DNA of 64,000 nt. Origin: Oryzias latipes. Lineage: Eukaryota > Chordata > Actinopteri > Beloniformes > Adrianichthyidae. The translations under genes were made by a program, and so were the position numbers. The DNA lies in the NCBI RefSeq assembly GCF_002234675.1, contig NC_019872.2, positions 7,704,950-7,768,949 of the forward strand. The letters are read 5' to 3'. Below are positions 1 through 11,572 of this stretch, piece after piece. Position 1 is the first letter of the stretch, and every line of letters starts with the position of its first letter. The notes beneath the pieces were generated by a model that saw nothing but the letters and a program-made list of their open reading frames with translations, did no database searches and was not told the DNA's origin.

Positions 1-2539
1 ATGGGAAAGAAGTACAACCAGAGACTCAAAAAACATTAATAATCAACTCTCACAAAGCATTGATTCGTTTTCGTTTTCTATTACTTGTCCCCCATTTTTT
101 CAGGAGACATAACTGAAAAGAATAGGCCACACCCTCATTTGTTATCTGACTAAAATCACCCCATTGCTTTAGCAATTTGGAGATCGACTTGTTTGTGGTC
201 CTAATGGGAGATGGATGAAAGCATTGATTCAGTTTAATCTCTCTGCGTTTGGAGGAGGTGTTCAGCGCTGATGCAGGGGCAGGATGTGTGGGGAGGTGAA
301 TTTAATCTCAGCCTACAAAACATCAGAAAGGGGGACAGAAGAGATGGCGGTCCATATGTATCTGAGGCGCTCTGGTGTTCAAGTTGTGTTCTTAGCTGCA
401 CTGGTAATGATCCAAGTCTTATGCGTTGCTTAAAGGCACTTCAGTTCAAGTTAAACTAGTGGCAGGCAATCCATACTTAATGGCACACTGAAGACATGGG
501 TGTTTGATTAATGAGTGGATGTTTTATTTCCACGTTTATCAATGCCAACAGACCAGACTGGTTTAAAATCTGCTTGCAAAGGTTGAAAAGACATACAGCA
601 AGTAATTAAGATAGCATCTCTTTTACAAAGTACACATTATGTTCCACTAGAGAGAATTTTAACTTTTATGTCTTATCATAATCTCCTGTGTGAGCTGAGG
701 GTATACATTAAATGTACTGATTTTAAATTGTAATAAGCGTCTCTACAAGAATAAATTTCATTCCCAATTTGAATGCTAAAATACTGTTACCATTATTGCA
801 TCCTCCAAGCCCAACCTTCAAGAGTCAGCTGAAGATTTACATATAAGGAAGTTGACAAAACAACATCATCAGCAAAAAAAAAACACAATTCAAAAAGTCT
901 ATACTCGTGTTTTACCCTCAACATTTTGTCTTTAAACATGATAGAAATTGGTGATAGAAAAACGTAAAACCTTTGCTATTTATCCAATTTGTTTAAACTG
1001 TAGTTCATTCACTATTAAACATTCTCCAACACTGTAACTTTAAAAAGAAGAATGAAAATTCTGACACCGAGAGCTTTCAGTGCCTCTTTTCTGGTCCCAC
1101 CATCCAGAACCATCAATCTGGAAAACTTCTGCAGACTCTGGTGTGTTCTTCTGCAATAGGTTAGCCGTGGTTTTGAAGGTAAACCTTTGAAACAAGTTAA
1201 CCATGTTCAGGAATCCAGCATCATGTGTTCCTGGATAAAAGATTGCCTTCATATCTAGTACCAACTTGAGATGTTGATGTTTGGTAATTTAACAGCCAAC
1301 AACAGTTTGTACTAGCATTGGAAGTCTGAGAAATGACACAGTTGGACTAAGGGAAAAATGGAAAATCTTTAAAATCAAAGGTTTTAAATGATAGATCTCT
1401 TCTTGAAAATATGTGTAAATTTCCCAGAGCAGACTCTCAGAACATTTGCACCCTCTCTGTCCGACACCCTCCCTTGTCATCTGACCCAACACCCTCCAGA
1501 TGGTCATATACAGCTCCTTCTTTCACCTGTGTGTCTCAACATATGGTTGTAGGTCTAATACCACAACTACAACATTGTTTTTTGACCTCAGTGTCACACT
1601 GCTGTTGGTTGATGCTGACCAACACCAAGAATTGAACACTTATTGTGGAGTATCTCATGTCAGGTTCAATGGGGGATGAAGCTTGTTCCTGTTGATAGGG
1701 GATAGGTTTCTGGTCCGTTGGCAGGTCACACCCAAACAGATAAACATGCTGACTCGTGTTTTTTTTTAATGAGTCAGTTTCAAATGGCCATTTAGCCAAA
1801 GTCGCCTTAGACAAAAGACACATTAAACTTCTAACTTAAAGTTCCCTTTCTTGCTTGGTGGTGCTAAACACATAAGACCACTTCACAGCCCAGTCTCTGA
1901 CAATACACTAACACGACTTTGACCGATCCTTTTCTCTTTCTGTGCTGAACCCCGTCACCTTGTGCGTGTTTGATAAGATCTGTGATTTGGTGCAGCGTGT
2001 GGTCTGACCAGCCTCCGCTGCAGTTTGTGATCTCCTGCTGTTATCAGTGCATTCATTAAAACAAAACAGAGAAGGTCAGTGGTTCAAGAAAGGCTCAAAC
2101 ACACACAGTCAGAAAAGTACATTCACTCGTCTCGAACATAATGGTAAACGTGCCAGCTTCACTGCACTTAAGCTTGTTAAACTACTGGAGTTTAACTGGT
2201 GTTTTATCCCAAATATGTAGGTAATGCAGTTGAAATACATAAAAGATGACAATATAGATGTCAACCATTGCCTGTATATGAGAGAGAGAAATAGATTGGG
2301 GTGTCACCTATAGAAAATGGTTTACTGTCATCTTTAACAAAATTAAGTCACTTCAGTCAACATTTTTTGCTGTACGAATGTTTGACATGTTGGAACCATT
2401 ATTTGTCAGTAAAAAGTAATCGGTTCAATTGGTCTGATTCATCATTTCTATGGCAACCATTTTCATTCATCAGGAGTGAGCTTGTTGGAAGTCCACACCC
2501 CTACCGCTTGAAAGCAGGCTCAGGAGAATCTGTCAATTT
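1..2539. other. No gene seen
   Basis: AT-rich, apparently unique sequence. Short open frames lack splice support, codon bias or recognisable domains. Confidence 0.5.
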
Positions 2540-2885
2540 AAACCTTTCGAATATTTGATGTGAGGCATCTGATTGGCCAGTTTATAATTTAGATAAGTTG
2601 CAATATGTCGGTGAAGGTTCTCATTCAGGAATAACTTACACTAAAGAAAAAATTGGATTATCAACAACATGTTAAAAAAAAGTAGCGGAAAAAGAAGAGT
2701 TATAAAATGATAATGACTGAGGAATAGCTGTTAGTGTCTCAATAGAAGTCTAGATGAGTTTACCGTCTTGGAACCAGGGAGTAATTCCAGTTTGGAACGC
2801 CGGAGAAGAAGGGTCACTCAGTCCAGTTGTCATATTTAGTCAATGGCGTCAACACAGCAGATAAATTGACCGGATTTTCTTGGTT
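2540..2885 (-). repeat. Dispersed repeat, inverted partner of 62.6-63.0 kb
   Basis: Landmarks GAGGCATCTGATTGGCCAGT, GACTGAGGAATAGCTGT and CTCAATAGAAGTCTA are the inverse of sequence at 62600-62990. Confidence 0.5.
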
Positions 2886-3153
2886 TAACTGAAGAAAAAT
2901 AATAAGCTAGTGTACCTAAAAAAATGTACTCCTTTGATTTATCTTCACCACTGTTTAACTAAACACTGTTTTTATAATTTTCAATGGCCAACGATTCGTT
3001 CCTTTAGATTAATTTTTTTATTGTTTTTATTTTTTTACATACTTATAGCCACCAAATACATAACGATTCTAATTGAGCTTCAAAGATGAGCAGGATTGAA
3101 AGGCTTCCTATTATTTTTACATTATTAGTACATTTTGTAAACTATCAATTTAA

Positions 3154-3284
3154 CCCATTGACACCTGAATTTTTTTCCGACTATGAAAAAAATCCTTCAC
3201 GTTTTTCATGTATATCATGTAAATTAAGGTAATTTTGGAGCTAAAGTGGTTTGATGCATGTTTGCATCAATAGGCATTTAGGGG
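3154..3284. mobile_element. Small TTAA-flanked (piggyBac-like) miniature element
   Basis: TTAA at 3150-3153 and 3285-3288 brackets 131 bases that start CCCATTGACACC and end GGCATTTAGGGG. The two ends are weak inverted repeats, and the core has a small palindrome around TTTGATGCATGTTTGCATCAA-like sequence. TTAA target sites are diagnostic for piggyBac-like elements. Confidence 0.5.
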
Positions 3285-3308
3285 TTAAAGGTAGCCATAA
3301 AAGTATGT

Positions 3309-4919
3309 ACCGTAAATTCCGGACTACAAAGCGCACCCAATTACAAGCCGCACCCACCCATTTTCACGTGTTTAACCACTTTCATACACACACAAGCCGC
3401 GTCGCCGTACAAGCCGCATGTATTAGGTAATATTGTTATCCTGACAAATCACGTCCTGACTCCCAGAGTAAGTGTGATTCATTAGCACACAGTGGGTGGA
3501 GTCAGCTTTGCCTCAGGCTCATGTATTTGAGTTTATCTACATCTGCCAAACAGCATGGAACTCTATTCTGTTCACAAGTTCCTCAGTTATGGTTTTTATT
3601 TTTATTATTTTTTTTTAACTTATTGACAATCTAGGTATCACACATAAAATTACAAACAGTAACCATATAATCAACATTACATCCCTCAGTTATGATGAGA
3701 AAATTTACATCCACGATCCCCCATTTCCCATGAGTCTTAAGGGGTAAAGGCGGGGCCAATGCCCGGCTCGCCATACTGTTGTACATTTTTAAGAATGAGC
3801 AGCAGTGCATGGAGGGGTGAACGGGTAAAGCTCTCCTTCCGCTTGTGTCGCGGCAGCGTTATGGGAGTAACAGGGCTGGTTAAAAAACACACTAGTAAAA
3901 TAAAGCAGCGACGACTGAAAAGTGCGCGCCTCAGCGCGATACGCGCGCCTCCTCGCGGCGCGTGGGTCAGACGTTTCCTTCCACAACAAACACTGTTGCT
4001 CCGCGGACGCCTCGAGTAAGCCCTGGCTGCAGCCTGCAGAATGGCTCGACGACTCTGCGCTCCGCGCTCCCGCGCGCTCCTTGTCTCCCCTTCCTATCTA
4101 CTCCGACAGCTCTGGCCAGGGTGGCTCCAAGGAGGAGCGCTTCGTCCCCATTGCGCCGGTGAACGGAGCAAATCGTGTCTGTGCAGAGCAATCGGACTTA
4201 ATACTGTACGTTTTGTGTATGAGGGGCGGATGCGTTGTTACGTGTGGGAGCCTTCAGACTGCCATCGGCCCCGCAGCTCACACGACACGCAGTCTCCAGC
4301 TCACACGGAGGCTGTGAGCGTTTCAATGGAAAACTCCGCTCAGTCCTTAGAAACCGTTAACACGACCACGTCAATTTGTGTTTCCAGTCGTGTCCCGACA
4401 AAATAAAGGCTGGTGTTATTCTCACATATTTACGTGCAGCCAGCCGAGTCACTGTGACTCAGAGGTAAGTTCACTCCGGAGCATGCGCTGTTCTCTCCGT
4501 CACGCAGCTGACCAGCTTTTCCAAACCCGTTGGTGATGGTGGATTTTTTCACGCTGCTTTTAACGATTGCTTTTAACTTGAAAGCTTCATCATATTGTAG
4601 TGGCGATCACGTGCACGTTGGGTCTAATGGCACCAAAGGATTCTGGGATGCGGCCGGGCATGCGTGTTTGTTTTGTTGAACCATGACTGAAGTGTCTAAG
4701 ACCTGAAGTCAAGTCCATGCTGTTTGGCTGCTTAGAGGTGTGTTGAAAAACAAATGACTTGTGCTTGGTGTTAGATGGAGAATTCAAACCATTCACTGTG
4801 TCTGAAAATGCATACACGCCGGCCTCCAACTAAAACTATAAATTAGCCGCGTCACTGCATAAGCCGCACGGCTATAAGCGCAGGAAAAAAGTAGCGGCTT
4901 ATAGTCCGGAAATTACGGT
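3309..4919. mobile_element. 1.6-kb DNA transposon with inverted ends and CpG-rich cargo
   Basis: The left end reads TACCGTAAATTCCGGACTAC and the right end is its near-perfect inverse (GTCCGGAAATTACGGTA), followed inward by more copies of the ATAAGCCGC motif. The ends are compatible with a TA target. The core (about 3750-4560) is GC- and CpG-rich, with only short open frames and no transposase I recognise, so it is non-autonomous. It contains a donor-like CAGAGGTAAGTT near 4458-4469. I do not assign a superfamily. Confidence 0.75.
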
Positions 4920-6088
4920 AATTTTGAACATAAACTACTTTCCTACTGCTTTAAATGATTGGTGGTTAATAATTTCAAATACAGACTGTGTGATGGTGAG
5001 CAGTGATGATTTAGCAAGTGGTTTCTGAAATGTCATTTTTAGGTCACTATATATTCTGATCCCAGCATGACATTGATTTTGAACATCAGTTGAGTCTGTA
5101 GGTACTTTTGCTTGAACCTGATTGTCAACACTAATGTTAATTGTTTATGTTTGTATTCCAACCTTAATTTCTTTTAGTTTACAGAGAAGCAGGGTACGCT
5201 CAGAGCAGAGTTTCAGTCTAATCTTTAGAGCTAAACTGCAAATTTCACAGTGTTACTGTCTTGTTACAGATCTCTTTCTTCGTGACAGTCAAACACAAGC
5301 CTTAACAAAAGTCCTACTATCAAGCTGTAATTTCTGTACAGAAATCCGCACACACACACACAGAGTAATGGCTACTGTTTGACCCAGGCCTCCAGCAGCA
5401 GCAGCACATGATGAGCCCATGTGACCTCTTCCATGTGTGCCTCTGTATCTCTCCTTGTCTCTGGGGCACGTATGCATCACTGCAGACATGAGGGATAGAA
5501 ATAAAACTGACACACACATACAAGCCCAGGCATACGGATGCCTCGTGGGATACTGTCCAAATCTAAAAACTTCTAAATTATAAATCATTAGTTAAAATGT
5601 CCTCTTCATCAGCATCTTCGGGCATTAGCTGATGATGTAGCCAGCTTTTGTTTTGAACCTTTTTCACAATGAGTATTCCCTCTTATCCCAACCTCGGCAT
5701 CAGATTTAACTCAGCAATGACAGCTGATAATAAGCCCAGTAGCATCTTGAGAGCAGGCCACATGATGAGCTGCAAACACTGTTTGACAAGCTAATTACTA
5801 CTCTCCTAAACAACCCAACTGTTGTACCATTTTGGCTAGGTGCTATTAGAAATAACACAGCTGGGGGAAAAAAAGTTGATGTAAGCAGATTGCGACATCT
5901 TGCTAATAAATCTCTACTGTGCAACTTTAGGCCTAAGGTCCAAATTAACCCTTTGGAGATTGATCGAATCAGGGGAATTGAGTCAATAGTGATGGAAACA
6001 TAAATATTTTGAGATTTCTGATAATAACAGTCTCAAAAAATGCTTCTTTTCCATGTAAAAAAACATGTTTGTTCTTTTATCTATTTAT

Positions 6089-6637
6089 TTAAAGACTCAC
6101 TCCAATCATCTTTTGAGCTATTTTTAAAGTGTTCCTAGGGGTCTTTTATTTGTGATGATGCAGTTTTTAGCCAAAATAAAAAAAACATAGATTAGACCAA
6201 CCCCACCCTCCCTTCCCCTTGCCGTTACTGAGAGCTCTCTGTTTACACATTTTCACACAACGCTACTGCCTCTTACAACCCCAACCCAACACTACAGCTG
6301 CAGCAAAAGTAGTGAGCAATATTGGAGCCTGTCGTACAGTTTTGAACCAGATGACAGATAAGATGAGGAAAACAAAGATGCACATAGATCTATTTGTCTA
6401 CACGTGGATGCATCAGAATGTCGTTGAACAGGAAGCTTGTGGCATATCCATTGTGTTTTCTATGTCACTAATAAGCTATTTTTCAAACTCTATTTTTACA
6501 TCTGCTTAATTTGAATAAAGAAATACTTAGAAATGCAATTTTAAGCTGAATTTTCTTTATAAATGTCCTCCAACATCAGAAAAACTCCACAAGAACATGC
6601 TAAAAAAAGCACAATTTTCTCCACAGTGGGTATTTAA
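6089..6637. mobile_element. TTAAAGACCCACTCC-ended TIR element, copy A
   Basis: The left end is TTAAAGACTCACTCCA and the right end CAGTGGGTATTTAA, an inverted pair. The inner block has the family landmarks GTGGATGCATCAGAATG, GAATAAAGAAATACTTAGAA and CCACAAGAACATG. Short open frames inside it are not genes. Confidence 0.65.
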
Positions 6638-9225
6638 CCAGTATAATGAATTCATACACGTGTTAGAGTTATAACAACAGATAAATGAAGGAAATTACAG
6701 GTAATTTTTTGTAATGCAAGCTGTTCTGAAAATGTTTGCTGTTGTTGAGTGCTGCTTCCTCTATAAAATGACTTCTGAAATGTTGGTCTTTTCTGCATGT
6801 TAAAAAGCTTTTATCCAAAATAGTAGGAAAACTCAGAACCCAAAATGCTTTCTAGCCACTCTAAACTGCATTTCGTTTATTGGAACCACAGGTCACAGTT
6901 ATGATCCTCGCAGTAAGGCTGTGTGTGTGCTTATTCATGTTGATGTGAATGACACCACCCCTTTGAGGATCCTCTGAGCACTTTGAGGGGAAAAATGAGA
7001 AGAAAAAAAAGAGTTAGTGCTTATCTCAGGACCTCAGAGTATCCTTGCCCTTACACATCCCTTTTTCCTCTAATCCTTTTGGTCTTCCTTCCTCCATTTT
7101 GCTTTTCAAAGCTACAATTCCTTTGAGGAGTTTAAGTAAAGTTTGTCCTCTTGGACTGCTGTCTCATTACAGGAATGTGGTTCAAAAGCTGACACTTGTG
7201 TTATACGGATAATGTAATTTGCTGCATATGTATGTGGATTAGTGGCTTACCAGAGGGGAGGTGAAAGGGAAGAGGAGACAAAATGAAGGACGACAAGATG
7301 GCAGGATAGAGAAGGACATGAAAGGGAAATGCAGCTCTGCCTATGCGTCCCAGCCAGCAAGATCTAATTGATTGAGACAGCTAACTTCCAGTAATTCAGC
7401 TGATAAAGCTTTTCACTCACAGGACTGCTGGCTGGACACAAACACACTCACCAGCAGGGCAGCAGAGGAGCTGAGAGAGGGCTATGCATGGTGTTTTGTT
7501 AACAAGGCGACTCACAATCAGCCCCCAAAACACACATACACACACACACACAAACACCACAACAGAGTGGAGACAAAGTGCTGATAGGGCTGTTCCCATT
7601 CCAGGGTTGGTGAAGGCACATGCATGGCTGGTTGGAGCTGTGAAGGTAATGTGGCATGCTAGGCAGTAGAGAGTGCTACTGGTGGTGCAGAGGAATGTTG
7701 TCTGACCCTGTTTGGCTGTCCGAGACCAGCTTCATTTTGATGTCTTTCAGCCTGGTTCCAGCACTTCTAGCACAGTCCACTCATCAAACCAAGTCCAGCC
7801 ATTAGCTCATATTAGATTTGTCTAATGCCAAGTCATCCTGACCATCCTCCAGCATCGACGGCTTTCTGCTGCCAGATTACGGCTTCTCTCCAAACGCGAG
7901 CCATATCAGATACCACCCCCCCCCCTCCTCCTCCCCCTCCACCCTTACTCCCTGCACGGCTTTCCCAATCTCTGCTTCATTTTCGGCCGTGCTGCTGTAT
8001 TTGCATGCGTGCCATAAATAGCAACACAGAGGGTGCAGAGGGAGATTTGCAGATGAAAGAAGCATGACCCAGTGATTGTGCCTCCTGCAAAATCCTGCGC
8101 AGCTGAAATGTGTGCACGGTTATTAATCAAGCAGGAAAAGGAAAGGAAAGCACACAAAAAGAGGGGAGAAGAGCGGCAGAGGGAACAGAATCAGATTATA
8201 AATGCTCCATCATATCTCGCACTGACTTTCTATTGAGGTTTCCCAAGCTTCTCACTAGATATTACATTGATATTTCATCATCGCACTCTACCACAGATTG
8301 GATTTTCTGTCCTAAACTCTTCACATGCTTGAGTGTGTAACGTCTCTAGTATTAGTTGGAAAGCAATAATCTGCCTCATTGTAAAAGCTACATCAGACAG
8401 TTTTATGAATCAAAGAGAGAGGAGAAAAAAGTGATTGGAATGAGGGTGGACTGGGAAAAGGTGTGTGTGCTTTAACCTTGTTACTCTAATACCTCTGGTG
8501 CAAGCGAGTGTGTGTGAGTGAGGGAACGTTGGTCATTAATCATTAAGACAAGTTATACTGACTTTAAAAGCCGGGCTGGTTCTTTTATAGATAACTGTCA
8601 TCAATATTTTGTCCTTTGCTTTACGTCCTCTGCAGAGGTGGCGGTTTTACTGTCTGCAGGGGTTTCTAATGCAGGGAAATGACGCAGCAGTCTGACAATG
8701 AAAATCTGATGTGTCTACTAAGAGGAAAGTCAAAACACTGAACGATTTGACAAGTTAAAAGGTTGGTTCACATCCTTGATGGTCTCTTGACATCCTGGGG
8801 CCAAATATGTCACTCAAGCTTTATTGATCTGAACTAATGAATACTGGAAAGAGGTCAACACAAGGTCATTGTGTCAGTAATTAGAAAGAAGAATAGTGCA
8901 ATTATATGGCAAGCAAAATTCAATGGTTTGGAAGAACAGAAATGTACATTTCCGATCAGGAAATTGTAAACATTAAAAAGTGATTCCTTGTATTTCAGTC
9001 GCATCATCCTAACTTTTTTTTTGTATTTTTGTAATTTCTTAAAGCTTGATAAACCAGTTTGGTTTGCTGCCTAAAACAGTGAGATTTATTACAATAAGAA
9101 TAAAGCCTGAAAATGAAATCAGGTCCTTTTTTAACATTGCATTAGAGGGGGAAAATAAAAAAAGGTAACCCTTTCTTTTACAGTACAGTACTTACAGCGT
9201 AGTTAAGTGGTATTTACATGGTTGT
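6638..9225. other. No gene seen; contains GC-richer, possibly conserved non-coding blocks
   Basis: No exon is supported. A (CA)n tract is at about 7538-7556 and a C-rich run at about 7915-7940. The block at about 7840-8140 looks less AT-rich and free of known repeats, and could be a conserved non-coding element. Confidence 0.35.
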
Positions 9226-9784
9226 CATGATTAGCTATGATGAGGACAGACCCAAGCGCTGAAACCCGGCATGATCACGCACGAGGACTTGACATAAAGA
9301 AAGTTTTTATTTTGTTCTTGGGTTTTGACGAGGAGTTCCGTGGATGCTGTCACCGGGGAGGTTGGAGACGAGGAGTGGACCAGAAGGTAAGTTGCCTTCT
9401 TTGCGTGTAGTGGAAACCGTTTTGACAAGGCAGGTGAGGTTGGAGCTTGCAGTTTGTGTTCCGGCAGTGGTAACATGGTGTGGCGAGGAGAGGTGGTGTG
9501 GCGTGGAGAAATGGTGTGGCTGGAGGTCTGGATGGCAAGGCGGACTTAATAGCCAGGAGCTGGACGATGAACCCAGGTCGGCACTTGTGATGGAGAAAGT
9601 TCTGTAGACAGGAATGATAGCTTGGTTAATTGAATTATAAAACGAGAGGTTAACTTCTTAACTACCGCGAAGGGGGGTCTAAGGGCAGGGATGCCAGTTT
9701 AGCTTAGTCAGTTTGTTAGTTCATTTTAGTATTGTCCTATTAAACTCTATGTATTTATGATCCTTTTGATTTTATGTTTCATTT
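9226..9784. other. Repeat-like block with a short GTGTGGCG tandem
   Basis: No gene is supported. At 9474-9530 a unit of roughly 17-20 bases (GGTGTGGCG with a GAGGAG or GAGAA spacer) is repeated about three times. The block separates two stretches rich in GGTAC and TATTTACATGG (9185-9225 and 10030-10150), as though it had been inserted between them. Confidence 0.35.
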
Positions 9785-9862
9785 CAATTACCGATACGAA
9801 GCCCATCGAGACGACTGTTGTTGTGAATTTGGGCTATATAAATAAAACTGAATTGAATTGAA
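9785..9862 (+). repeat. LINE 3' tail with ATTGA microsatellite
   Basis: GCCCATCGAGACGACTGTTG followed by GGGCTATATAAATAAA and GAATTGAATTGA is a 3' tail common on fish LINE elements. Confidence 0.6.
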
Positions 9863-10029
9863 CTTGGTAAACGAGGCTTTCACAAGAGATCCGGTACTGC
9901 ACCATAGTGGGCAACGAATTGGCGATGAATACTGGAGCAAGACCATCTTAAAAGCAGGAGGGTTGATGAGGGAAGTGCCAACAGCTGGGTTCAATCTGTG
10001 GATGAAGAGCAGATACCATGACAATGGTA

Positions 10030-10150
10030 CTTTTTGTATAGCTACTGGGTATTTATAGGGTATTTACATGGTACTTTTTAATGGGACTAACTGGGTACCT
10101 ATGGTACTTTTTTGTGTCTACTCGGTACTTAAATGGTACTTGCTGTGTAT
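10030..10150. repeat. Degenerate GGTACTTTT/TGGGTAC minisatellite
   Basis: GGTACTTTTT, GGTACTTTTTAATGGG, GGGTACCTATGGTAC, TCGGTACTTAAATGGTACTT and similar units recur in about 120 bases. Confidence 0.5.
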
Positions 10151-10938
10151 TTATGTGGTGCTGTTTGGTTCACACTTCATAAAAAGAGTCCAAGTGCTTA
10201 CTTGTTAGAACGTTTATTTTAATACAGCTAAACACACTGCTTACATTCTTTTCTGTGTCTCATTACGTGGCACACTCCCGTGACATCATCCTACAACTAC
10301 AAGGCTACCTTGTACTTCCTTAATGTAACTCTCTTAAAGCAATGTCATTACACCATGATGATGAGACACAGTAACTCAATAAATAGTGGTCGGATGAATG
10401 CAGGCTCATTAAAACAACTTTAAGCATGAGACGCATTGCTTCTGATACTGTTTTCCAGACAATCTATATGTTAGAAACACCTACTTTCATACCGGACGTC
10501 TCCTCATCACTGCAGTTGCTAGCATCCTCTGACTTAAAGCACACAAGCACGTCTCCTAGGCATTAACCGCCTTGCAGCATGCCTCTGCCGTACCAAAGTA
10601 ACAAGTGAAAAGTTTGTTCCCAACATTCAAAACTGATAATTGACTGTCCCGATAAGAATTCTAAAGCGCAGTACACCCATCTTTCTCTTGTTATTTTGAC
10701 CCGCCTTTGTAGTTCCTGGCCAATGACTGAAGAGATCTTTAGTCATGTGGTTTTGTTTACCAGCTTTGGTTTGTAACAGAATGGTCCGCTTGATACAGAC
10801 CAAACACAGGGTTCTGGATTTTCCCAGTCTAAATGCATCCTTAATCTCCTCCACCAACCTCTTCACTGCTCCAACCACAGAACCAAAGAGATCCCTGGCT
10901 TCAATGTTTTAGTTCTGGTCCTCTTAAATCCTCTTCTA

Positions 10939-11572
10939 AGGGTGTATCCAGACTGGGAAAATCCTTGGTTTCGAATCTGCTCATCCGTTCCTGCATTCCC
11001 ACTCTGTTTACGTCTGTTTATGTTAGCCTTTTTGGTTCACTTTCATTGAGTTTCATCTGACCCATGGTGGCTGGGTAGCTCAGTTGGTAAGGTGAATGAC
11101 TGACGTGCAGGGAACCAGGGTTCGATTCCCGGCGAGGAATGAACAAGCAGTTAACACCACCCAGTGAGGGCAAGGCTCAAGGCCCATGCCTACCTACATG
11201 AATGATCTCGGTGACGGACAGTAGGCACAAACTGGCAGCCACGCCTCTTCCATCACCAAGTATGAATGAAGACTGAATGAATAATGGACACATAGTAAGT
11301 GCTTTGCTTGTCTGGAAAAGCACAGATAAATCCAATCCATTCTTATTATTGTTTCTCCGATTGCATTCAGACTGAGGAATCTCAGAGCAGACGGAAGCTC
11401 AGTCCAATTGGAAACGAACCGAGATCACCTCGATGGGTCCGAGAGTGGTTCCTGGTCCTGGACCAGAGTCCCCTTGGGTGTATTCAGACTGAAAATTTGT
11501 TCTGAATTAATGGGAAAAATGAACCATGGTTCACTTAAAGTGGACCAAATGTGTCCAGTCTGAATTCACCCC
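10939..11572. mobile_element. TIR element carrying the SINE at 11066
   Basis: The left end GGGTGTATCCAGACTGG and the right end CCAGTCTGAATTCACCCC are inverted copies. A further internal copy (GGGTGTATTCAGACTG) lies near 11475. The SINE at 11066-11290 is inserted inside. A possible extra inverted piece at about 10810-10840 makes the left border uncertain. Confidence 0.5.
11066..11290 (+). repeat. tRNA-derived SINE
   Basis: A polymerase III A box (TAGCTCAGTTGG, 11076-11087) and B box (GGTTCGATTCC, 11119-11129) are spaced as in a tRNA head. A non-tRNA body follows, ending in a GAATGAATGA-type tail. It is not a functional tRNA gene, because the fold cannot close after the B box. Confidence 0.8.

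Noticed and set aside
11066..11140. tRNA gene
   Set aside because: A and B boxes are present but the acceptor stem cannot close and a SINE body follows.
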